A DNA stretch of 64,000 nucleotides from Mycoplasmatota bacterium (lineage in GTDB: Bacteria; Bacillota_I; Bacilli_A; Izemoplasmatales; Hujiaoplasmataceae): positions 1 to 64,000 of the forward strand of contig JAQIBJ010000077.1 in the NCBI GenBank assembly GCA_027859085.1. Direction: 5' to 3'. Positions 7,307 through 14,179 of the stretch are shown piece by piece. Under the pieces are notes generated by a model that did not search any database, was not told the DNA's origin, and saw only the letters and a program-made list of their open reading frames with translations. How positions within the stretch are numbered: the first letter of the stretch is position 1; each line of letters opens with the position of its first letter. The position numbers and the translations under genes are program-made.

Positions 7307-8511
7307 TCTTTACTGATAAGCCTCTTTTCGCCTTCTAATGCTCTGATTGGTTTTATATTTTGAGTAATTTCTAATGTGCCTAAATAATTATTATCTTTAT
7401 CTCTAACTGCAAAATAGCGAATATAAATAAACATTTCTTTTAATTGAATATAAAAATCTTCGTGATCTTTTGTTCCAATTTTAAAACTTTCTACAATCTC
7501 TTCAACAATATGAACGGATTTAGGTGGATGACATAAAGACACATGTCGACCAATGATGGTTGTTGGACGATTAAATATTCTTTCTTTTCCTTGGGTAAAA
7601 TATTTAACATGTCCATCTTTATCAACAAAAGTCATGTCTAATGGTAAAGTATTTAAAATTGAATTTAATTCAATCTGAGACAAAGACCCTGCATCAAATT
7701 TCATTTCACCATTAAGAACTTCATCATCCTCAACTTGTTTATCATCTTCTTTAACTGCCCATGTTTCTTTTGATGCTTCTAAGAAATATCCGATTTCATC
7801 ACTGCCTTTATCAGCTAATATCCAATCATAAAAAGACATAATTTCAGATAATTTTGGTAGTAAAATGTTTTCTTCCTTCATTACCATATCTTTAACTCTT
7901 TCAAGAACGGCCAATGTCTTCTCTTCTATCTCTTTATAATCAGAAGTTTTATCATCTAGCAATTTTTTCAATGCCTTTAAATCATGTCTGATTTCATCAT
8001 CAACGCCCCACATGACTTTTGGAATTGAAGTGATACCTTTTTTCTCTAAACCAGGAAAAAATAAATATTCTTTTCTAGCATAGTGATTTGAGATTTCCAT
8101 TAATCTTTCAATACCAATCCTCAACATTAAAAACGAGTTAGGATCTCTTTTTGTAATATATGGCACAATCTCAGTTTCTATTAAAGCTAAAATATTCTTA
8201 TTTTCATCAGAAAATACTTTCGCAGGATGTCCTGGGATATCCATCATTGTTTTTGATTTATGGATGTCTGAAATTGACCCATCAAACAAAGCCGCGTGTA
8301 CATCGCACAGACTTTGAACTTCATCCATACTCATGCCTTCGTCCATTAACCCTTGTTCTAACTTCACAATTTCATCGGTTGAGATTTCTTGAAAATCTTT
8401 TTTAAATAATGCTTTTGCTTCATCTAAAGGCATACCGCTATGTATTTTCTTGATTAAAACTTTTAATTTTTTTTGTCTTTCTTGTGTATTGTTATTTATA
8501 AATTCACTCAT
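7303..8511 (-). CDS. DUF438 hemerythrin-PAS sensor protein
   Basis: The protein has 402 residues in three parts. Residues about 10-85 are the DUF438 domain with GMSMDEVQSLCDVHAALFDGSI; about 95-240 is a hemerythrin-like helical region with HPAKVFSDEN, HYARKEYLFFPGLE and MKEENILLPKL, the expected His/Glu ligands for a di-iron or haem site; about 275-395 is a PAS domain with CHPPKSVHIVE. Such proteins are thought to sense oxygen, NO or redox state. ATG 8511 is chosen because GAGGG precedes it and because the predicted transcript starts near 8526; the ATG at 8523 would have no leader. The promoter has a TGTGA-N6-TCACA site at -41.5, next to the Crp/Fnr gene. Its paralogue is at 1729-2901. Confidence 0.88.
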   Translation of the reverse strand: MSEFINNNTQERQKKLKVLIKKIHSGMPLDEAKALFKKDFQEISTDEIVKLEQGLMDEGMSMDEVQSLCDVHAALFDGSISDIHKSKTMMDIPGHPAKVFSDENKNILALIETEIVPYITKRDPNSFLMLRIGIERLMEISNHYARKEYLFFPGLEKKGITSIPKVMWGVDDEIRHDLKALKKLLDDKTSDYKEIEEKTLAVLERVKDMVMKEENILLPKLSEIMSFYDWILADKGSDEIGYFLEASKETWAVKEDDKQVEDDEVLNGEMKFDAGSLSQIELNSILNTLPLDMTFVDKDGHVKYFTQGKERIFNRPTTIIGRHVSLCHPPKSVHIVEEIVESFKIGTKDHEDFYIQLKEMFIYIRYFAVRDKDNNYLGTLEITQNIKPIRALEGEKRLISKE

Positions 8512-8532
8512 GTTATCCCTCATTTCAAGTCA

Positions 8533-8575
8533 ATTATAACTAATTTGCAAAAAAAATTATGTGATTCAAATCACA
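8533..8575 (-). promoter_or_regulatory. Class II Crp/Fnr-type promoter of the DUF438-ybaN operon
   Basis: On the minus strand a perfect TATAAT lies at 8538-8533, predicting a start near 8526. The 17-base spacer puts a poor -35 (CATAAT) at 8561-8556. TGTGA (8560-8564) and TCACA (8571-8575) form the exact Crp consensus with a six-base spacer, centred between 8567 and 8568, that is at -41.5. A poor -35 overlapped by an activator site at this position is the classical class II activation layout. Confidence 0.65.
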
Positions 8576-8581
8576 TAATTT
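8546..8581 (-). terminator. Terminator of the Crp/Fnr gene, overlapping its stop codon
   Basis: Perfect 12-base arms 8554-8565 and 8570-8581 flank a four-base loop, and eight T residues follow on the minus strand. The TGA stop of the regulator gene lies in the loop. The same palindrome contains the TGTGA-N6-TCACA site of the next promoter. Confidence 0.85.
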
Positions 8582-9189
8582 AGTATATAAGTATTTTTTT
8601 CTACTTTAATAATATTTTCTTTTTGTAAAGCACTCAGATGTCTCGATAGCGTTTCTCTTCTAATATTAATGATATTGGCCAAAACTGTTTTAGAAAAAGG
8701 CAATTTAATAATATATTTTTTGTTTTCTATATGACCAAATTCATAAGATAAATTTTTTAGTATCATAATTATTTTTTCTTTAACATCTACTTCAGCTGAT
8801 AGTTGCAATTGTGTATGAAATAAATTTGATCTTGTGACTGCACATTTTAAACAATTTTCTTTAAAAGCCGTGTTTGAACTATATGCATTCAAAACGTCCT
8901 TTTTATCCATCATCCTTAATTTGACTTTTGACAAACAACTGGCACTGGCAATATATTGACTTTTTTCTTGTAGTAATGCCAAAAGAGCGATATAATCACC
9001 TGGGCCTAATACGCCAATGATAAATTCATCTCCACTTTCTAAAAACTTACTCACTTTAACATATCCTTCTTGAATAGAATATATGGTTTTCAATGGTTCA
9101 CCTTCTAAAAATATAATGGATCTATCTTCGTATTCGATAAATTCGCTTTTAATGGTTCCGTATATACAATTTTTACATTTTTTTTCCAT
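8566..9189 (-). CDS. Crp/Fnr-family transcription regulator with cysteine motifs
   Basis: The protein has 207 residues. Residues about 15-115 form the cyclic-nucleotide-like beta-roll and about 160-195 the winged helix. The recognition helix reads RRETLSRHL, with Arg178, Glu179 and Arg183 matching the three residues by which E. coli CRP reads TGTGA; FNR lacks the first Arg. Cysteines at 5, 8, 85, 113 and 116, including two CxxC pairs (CKNC, CLKC), are in places suited to an iron-sulfur cluster or thiol switch. It very likely controls the DUF438-ybaN operon directly downstream. There is no Shine-Dalgarno and the best -10 (9201-9196) predicts transcription from the ATG itself, so the mRNA may be leaderless. 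The effector is unknown. Confidence 0.88.
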   Translation of the reverse strand: MEKKCKNCIYGTIKSEFIEYEDRSIIFLEGEPLKTIYSIQEGYVKVSKFLESGDEFIIGVLGPGDYIALLALLQEKSQYIASASCLSKVKLRMMDKKDVLNAYSSNTAFKENCLKCAVTRSNLFHTQLQLSAEVDVKEKIIMILKNLSYEFGHIENKKYIIKLPFSKTVLANIINIRRETLSRHLSALQKENIIKVEKNTYILNYVI

Positions 9190-9195
9190 ACTTCT

Positions 9196-9230
9196 ATTAT
9201 ATATGATTTAGTTGTTTTTTTAAAACAACT
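9196..9230. promoter_or_regulatory. Divergent promoter region with palindrome
   Basis: AGTTGTTTT 9210-9218 and AAAACAACT 9222-9230 are inverted repeats around TTT. On the minus strand TATAAT lies at 9201-9196, putting the regulator start at about 9189. The palindrome is centred near -31 of that start and is a plausible regulator-binding site between the divergent Crp/Fnr and amidase genes. It does not match TGTGA. Confidence 0.4.
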
Positions 9231-9279
9231 TTTCTTAAGTTCAAACAAATGTTAAACTAAACCGTAAGGAGGTGTCTCT

Positions 9280-10095
9280 TTGAAAGTATTGATAATACAA
9301 AATAGCGTGAAAGAAACTGTCAAAGAAAACATGAATCATATTCAAGAACTATTAAGTACAAAAACAGATGAACAATATGATTTTATCATTTTACCCGAGA
9401 TGTTTATGACGCCTTATGAACTTAATTATTTTCAAATTAATCAACAAAACCAAAATAGTGATGTCATTCAACAACTCAAAGGCATCGCAAAACAATTTAA
9501 TAGTTACCTCATTGCTGGTTCTATTCCTGAGACAGAAAACGGTAATATCTATAACACATCTTTTATTTTTAATCGAAAAGGTGAATTAATTACGAAATAT
9601 CAAAAGATACATTTATTTTCTGTGATATATCCAGATGGTAAAAAGTTTTCTGAAAGTGATTGTTTATCACCAGGAAACAATATTGTTTCTTTTAATACTG
9701 AATTTGGAAAAATGGGTGTAATGATTTGTTTCGATATTAGATTTCCTTATCTCGCAAAAAAAATAAGAGATTTAAATACAAAAGTTATTTTCGTACCCGC
9801 TGCATTTAATAACTATACCGGGCCATTACATTGGCATACAACTTTTAAAGCTAGAGCCATTGATAATCAAATGTATTTTGTTTCAGCAAGTCCTGCAAGA
9901 GAATCATTTGGTGAATATCAACCATATGGTCATTCATTGGTTGTTGATCCTTATGGTAAAATAATCAATGAGTTATCTGAACACGAAGATTCAATGACTG
10001 TTGATATTGATTTAAATCTTATAAAAGAAGCAAGAGAGTCAATCCCTATTATAAAAAATGAAGTCGATGTAAACGACTTTGATGTCAAACAATAA
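9280..10095 (+). CDS. Carbon-nitrogen hydrolase (nitrilase family), omega-amidase-like
   Basis: The enzyme hydrolyses carboxamides; closest in layout to Nit2/YafV omega-amidases. The catalytic triad is visible as Glu in ILPEMFMT, Lys in KYQKIHLF and Cys in MICFDIRFP. RAIDNQMYFV and YGHSLVVDPYG are further family motifs. The length of 271 residues is normal. Translation starts at TTG 9280 behind a strong AAGGAGGTG at 9267-9273; no ATG is better placed. The next gene's ATG follows its stop by ten bases, so the amidase and the c-di-GMP enzyme are co-transcribed. The natural substrate is unknown. Confidence 0.88.
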   Translation: MKVLIIQNSVKETVKENMNHIQELLSTKTDEQYDFIILPEMFMTPYELNYFQINQQNQNSDVIQQLKGIAKQFNSYLIAGSIPETENGNIYNTSFIFNRKGELITKYQKIHLFSVIYPDGKKFSESDCLSPGNNIVSFNTEFGKMGVMICFDIRFPYLAKKIRDLNTKVIFVPAAFNNYTGPLHWHTTFKARAIDNQMYFVSASPARESFGEYQPYGHSLVVDPYGKIINELSEHEDSMTVDIDLNLIKEARESIPIIKNEVDVNDFDVKQ

Positions 10096-10105
10096 CGAGG
10101 CGATT

Positions 10106-12574
10106 ATGAAACATTTAAGTAAGACATATATTCTAATCTCAGCTTTTATTCTGATTATATTCGCATTAATCGTTGGTACTTTTATTTTTACAACGAATCT
10201 AATTGAAGAAAAGCAAACTGAACATCTTATTTATCAGCGCAAAAACACAAAATTAGAAATCGAATATTATTTCCAACATATTGAAAATACTCTATCTGAT
10301 TTAGAATTGTATATTTTAGAAGACAAATACAATGATGATGATTTATTACAATATATGGTTTCAATCGCTAATGAAAATGATTTGTTTTATTCAATCTATC
10401 TTGGAAAACCTGATAAAACGATGATCAATTCAAGTGGATTTACACCTGGTCCTGAATTTGATTTAACCACAAGACCTTGGTATGAAATGGCGGTTGCTAA
10501 TATTGGTATTGTACATACTCCTGGTTATTTAAATGCTACAGAAGATAAAATCATTATCAATGTCGCTAAAGCGATTTATTTAAATGATCAATTATATGGT
10601 GTATTATCAACGGATATTGATATATCAGATATTTCATCCGCTGTCCATAACACTAAAGTTGGTAAAAATGGTTTTGCTTTTTTGATTGATAACGACAATC
10701 ATTTAATAGCCTATCATGGTTTAGATACAGAGAATTTATCTCTTGTTGAATTGCAAATTGAAAATTTTGATATGTCTTCCTTTGATGAAATTGGTTTTAC
10801 TGATTCTGTGAAAATTAATGATAACGAAGGTGTTTTGGCACATACAAAAATTGCAAATGGCCAATATATTCTTGGCGTTTTTCTGCCAATGAATGAATAT
10901 AGTTCACCTATCACTTTGGTCCAACAAGTATTTATCATTACATTTTCTATTTTCTTTATAAGTTTATTAGTCATCTTTTTATTATATTATAGACACATCG
11001 ATGAGCCGTTTAGGAATTTAGTTGATTCTATTTTAAAGATTGATATTAATTTAGACCCTTCGTATCGAATAGATGAAGTAAATAGAAAAGATTTTGGTTC
11101 AATCATTAATGCCATTAATCAGGCATTAGATTCTACTGAGTTTTATATTTCTAAGAACTTAGAATCAAAACATCAACTTACAATCGATAATCAAAGAGTA
11201 AAATTGTTAATGGAATCTACAGCAGATATCATATTTGAAATAGATATGAATAAAAGATTTGTCTCAGTCTTTGGCAAAGGTATCAAAAAGTTAAATTTGA
11301 GCAGTCAAGATTTTATCGGCAGAACCATAAAAGAGGTTTTTGGTAATGATGGTAATGACAGAGATATTGTATATACCAATGCATTAAAAGGGGCACATTC
11401 AATATATGATTGGCAACATCAGTTAGATGAAAAAACATTATATTTTGAATCATCAATCTCTCCTATCTATAACGAAGAAAATGAAATTGTTGGTGCCGTT
11501 GGTATCTCAAGAGACATTACTGAGGCAATGGAAAGACAAAAACAAATTAAATATATTTCAAATCATGATTTTTTAACCGGGTTATACAATCGTCGATATT
11601 TTGTTAAATCTTTCGGAAATTTAAATGAAAATCATTCTTGTCCTTTAGGACTTATGATGATGGACTTAAATGGCTTAAAATTATTAAATGATGCTTACGG
11701 TCACGCTAAGGGTGATTTGGCATTGAAACAAACTGCAGATATTATTAAAATGCATTCTCCCGAAAATTCAACAGTTGCTAGAATTGGTGGTGATGAATTT
11801 GCAGTCATCATTCCTAAAGCCACAACTGAGATTCTAGAAACTTTTAAAAAGAAAGTCCAATCAGCTTTATCTGATGTTAAAATTCATAATATACCATTAT
11901 CGATTGCAGTGGGATTTGATACTTGTAAACACTATGATAACAACTTAGAAGAATTAATTAAAAACGCTGAAAACCTCATGTATAGAAATAAAGTTATTGA
12001 AGGAAAAAACGTAAGAAATAATTCAATAAATGCAATTTATGAGACATTGATTAATAGAAATGAGAGAGAAAAGATTCATTCTGAGAAAGTGGCTGAAATC
12101 AGCAAAAACATCGGTAAAGCCATGAATATAAAATCAGATGATTTAAAAGAATTAGAACTTGCTAGTTTGTATCATGATATTGGTAAAATTTCCATGCCTG
12201 ACGCTATCTTAAACAAGCCAAAAGAATTAAATAAAGAAGAACGTACTTTAATGAAAAAGCATACTGAAAATGGATATAATATTTTAAGAGCAACTGATCA
12301 TTATTCAAACCTTGCAACCTATGCTTTATCACATCATGAGTGGTGGAATGGTAAAGGTTATCCACAAGGGCTTAAAGGCGAAGAAATTCCTTTGTTTTCA
12401 AGAATTATTAGTCTGGCAGATTCATATGAAGCCATGACAGCCAATAGAACTTATAAAATCGGCATATCAGAAGCGGATGCCATTAAAGAAATTCTTAGTA
12501 AATCCGGATCACAATTTGATCCGAAGATTGTAAAAATCTTTATTCATAAAGTATTAAACAAAAAAATCTCTTAG
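10106..12574 (+). CDS. Membrane dCache-PAS-GGDEF-HD-GYP c-di-GMP enzyme
   Basis: This 822-residue sensor enzyme probably makes and breaks cyclic di-GMP. A first membrane helix lies at about 5-27. An extracellular dCache domain follows, with TRPWYEMAV and VLSTDIDIS. A second helix lies at about 280-300. PAS (LMESTADIIFEIDM) comes next, then GGDEF with an intact active site (RIGGDEFAV) and HD-GYP at the C-terminus with YHDIGKI, HHEWWNGKGYP and SLADSYEAMT. Both catalytic domains keep their signature residues, so dual activity or conditional switching is possible. ATG 10106 with GAGG five bases upstream is preferred over in-frame ATGs inside the amidase gene. Terminated by the hairpin over its own TAG stop. 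Confidence 0.92.
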   Translation: MKHLSKTYILISAFILIIFALIVGTFIFTTNLIEEKQTEHLIYQRKNTKLEIEYYFQHIENTLSDLELYILEDKYNDDDLLQYMVSIANENDLFYSIYLGKPDKTMINSSGFTPGPEFDLTTRPWYEMAVANIGIVHTPGYLNATEDKIIINVAKAIYLNDQLYGVLSTDIDISDISSAVHNTKVGKNGFAFLIDNDNHLIAYHGLDTENLSLVELQIENFDMSSFDEIGFTDSVKINDNEGVLAHTKIANGQYILGVFLPMNEYSSPITLVQQVFIITFSIFFISLLVIFLLYYRHIDEPFRNLVDSILKIDINLDPSYRIDEVNRKDFGSIINAINQALDSTEFYISKNLESKHQLTIDNQRVKLLMESTADIIFEIDMNKRFVSVFGKGIKKLNLSSQDFIGRTIKEVFGNDGNDRDIVYTNALKGAHSIYDWQHQLDEKTLYFESSISPIYNEENEIVGAVGISRDITEAMERQKQIKYISNHDFLTGLYNRRYFVKSFGNLNENHSCPLGLMMMDLNGLKLLNDAYGHAKGDLALKQTADIIKMHSPENSTVARIGGDEFAVIIPKATTEILETFKKKVQSALSDVKIHNIPLSIAVGFDTCKHYDNNLEELIKNAENLMYRNKVIEGKNVRNNSINAIYETLINRNEREKIHSEKVAEISKNIGKAMNIKSDDLKELELASLYHDIGKISMPDAILNKPKELNKEERTLMKKHTENGYNILRATDHYSNLATYALSHHEWWNGKGYPQGLKGEEIPLFSRIISLADSYEAMTANRTYKIGISEADAIKEILSKSGSQFDPKIVKIFIHKVLNKKIS

Positions 12575-12595
12575 GCAATCTAAGAGATTTTATTT
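12564..12595. terminator. Bidirectional terminator for the c-di-GMP gene and tRNA-Leu
   Basis: Perfect 11-base arms 12564-12574 and 12580-12590 flank GCAAT. T-rich tracts follow on both strands. The TAG stop of the plus-strand gene ends the left arm, and the tRNA 3' end lies only about 13 bases away on the other strand. Confidence 0.85.
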
Positions 12596-12602
12596 TATTA
12601 TT

Positions 12603-12689
12603 TGGTACCGGTAGTCGGACTCGAACCGACACGCTTTTAAGGGCAATGGATTTTGAGTCCATCGTGTCTACCAATTCCACCATACCGGC
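12603..12689 (-). tRNA. tRNA-Leu (anticodon CAA)
   Basis: On the minus strand a full cloverleaf is readable. The acceptor GCCGGTA pairs with TACCGGT with a G-U at the end, the D arm is GGTAGACAC, the anticodon stem ATGGA/TCCAT holds the loop CTCAAAA, and a long variable arm and TTCGAGT T-loop follow. CCA is encoded. The long variable arm and anticodon CAA identify leucine (codon TTG). Confidence 0.95.
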
Positions 12690-12701
12690 ACGTCAAATAA
12701 C

Positions 12702-12707
12702 ATTATA
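12702..12707 (-). promoter_or_regulatory. -10 box of tRNA-Leu
   Basis: TATAAT on the minus strand predicts a start near 12695, six bases before the mature tRNA. The -35 is weak (TTTAAT). Confidence 0.5.
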
Positions 12708-12740
12708 CAATACTTAATTTAAATATTAAAGTATTATTTC

Positions 12741-14135
12741 TTATTTCAAAGAAAAAACTTCTTCTCCATCAATGACTGTTTTCAAAACCAATGCATCTCG
12801 AATAGACTCAGGGTCATCTGGATCTAGATCTCTATTTATGATAATGTAATCATCTTCATTAAGTGCATCTTCATACACATAAGGTAAATTATTAACTGTA
12901 TAAGCATTTAAACTTTCTTGAAGACTGAAACACTCATCTGAATTAAAACTATCTAAAAACGGATATTTGATACTTCTATTTGTCATCGCCGTATAAATAT
13001 TATAGAAAGGATTCACGGGTTCGATTGGTGCGTCTGTACTAAACCCTAAATTAATATGTTCATACATTGTTTTATATAAATAGATATTATTGATTCTATC
13101 TCCCAAACGACTTTCAATAATCTTAATGTCTGTATTCATAAATATGGGTTGAACAATTGCGCCGATATTTAATTTTTCCATTAATTCAATTTGAGACTTG
13201 GTTGTTAATTGTGCATGAATAATCGCATGATTATGATTCTTTCTATTAGATTGAGCAATGACTTTTTCTAAAGTTTTTATAACTTGTAAACTTGTTGCGT
13301 CACCTATAGCGTGAACAACTGAATCCATACCATATTCATCTGCTAAACTCATCATTTTAAATAATTCGTTATCTGAAAAACTTTTAATGCCATAATTATT
13401 TATATCATCTGAATAAGGTGCAATCATTGCGGCAGTTCTTCCGCCTAAAGATCCATCTGCTAAAATTTTCAAAGGCCCCATTTTAAACTTAGGATGAATG
13501 CGTTTATTTGCATATCCTTTTTTAAGGAAATCTTGAAGTTTTTCATATGGTAAATTTACTTGTTGAGTAATTTTTACTTGAATTTTATTTTCTTCATACA
13601 TTTCTTTAATGGTTTCAATCACCAATTCATAATCCACATTAAAAGAAGAAAAATCATCACTCGCTACTGATGTGATACCATTTTTTATAAGTGTTTTATT
13701 GGCCAGCAATAAAAACTTTTTAATGTCTTCTTTTGTAAGTTTTGGCATCTTCTTGTGAATCAAAGACATGGCTTTTTCGTTAAAAATACCTGTTGAAAAA
13801 TCAAAACTTCCGCCTAAAACTTGAGAGGTGGATTCATTGATTCCTGCCATAGTAAGCATTTTATCATTCGTTACCAAAACATGGCCACATACTCTTGTGA
13901 TGACAATGGGTATTGTTGTTGAGATCTGGTTTAAGTCAGTTTTATTAATCATTCTATTTTCACTAAATTGATCTTGGTTCCAACCTCTACCAATAATAAT
14001 TTTTTCATCTTTTTTAGAACTTAAAATTCTTATAACTTCTTGAATCGAATGCGCACTGGATAAATCAACAATCGTTTGATAATAACCAACGCCTAAGACA
14101 TGTAAATGTCCATCTATAAAACCTGGTAATCTCAT
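12741..14135 (-). CDS. YtcJ-like amidohydrolase, short N-terminus
   Basis: This 464-residue metal-dependent hydrolase belongs to the YtcJ group. The first residues already give the metal-binding motif PGFIDGHLH. Later family motifs are KILADGSLGGRTAAM, VVHAIGDATS, HAQLTTKSQIELM and GFSTDAPIEPVNPF. Relatives usually carry a beta-strand domain of some 50 residues before the HxH motif; here an excellent GGAGGTG sits just before this ATG, so the short form appears genuine. The C-terminal part of the small domain remains. The substrate is unknown; relatives act on amides or N-formyl compounds. It follows the ABC exporter genes after a terminator. Confidence 0.85.
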   Translation of the reverse strand: MRLPGFIDGHLHVLGVGYYQTIVDLSSAHSIQEVIRILSSKKDEKIIIGRGWNQDQFSENRMINKTDLNQISTTIPIVITRVCGHVLVTNDKMLTMAGINESTSQVLGGSFDFSTGIFNEKAMSLIHKKMPKLTKEDIKKFLLLANKTLIKNGITSVASDDFSSFNVDYELVIETIKEMYEENKIQVKITQQVNLPYEKLQDFLKKGYANKRIHPKFKMGPLKILADGSLGGRTAAMIAPYSDDINNYGIKSFSDNELFKMMSLADEYGMDSVVHAIGDATSLQVIKTLEKVIAQSNRKNHNHAIIHAQLTTKSQIELMEKLNIGAIVQPIFMNTDIKIIESRLGDRINNIYLYKTMYEHINLGFSTDAPIEPVNPFYNIYTAMTNRSIKYPFLDSFNSDECFSLQESLNAYTVNNLPYVYEDALNEDDYIIINRDLDPDDPESIRDALVLKTVIDGEEVFSLK

Positions 14136-14149
14136 AAAACACCTCCTAA

Positions 14150-14179
14150 AAAGATAAGCCTATAAACTAGTTATAGGCT
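14150..14179 (-). terminator. Terminator of the ABC exporter operon
   Basis: AGCCTATAA 14157-14165 pairs with TTATAGGCT 14171-14179; a TATCTTTTT tract follows on the minus strand. The last bases of the exporter stop codon are in the stem. Confidence 0.75.
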
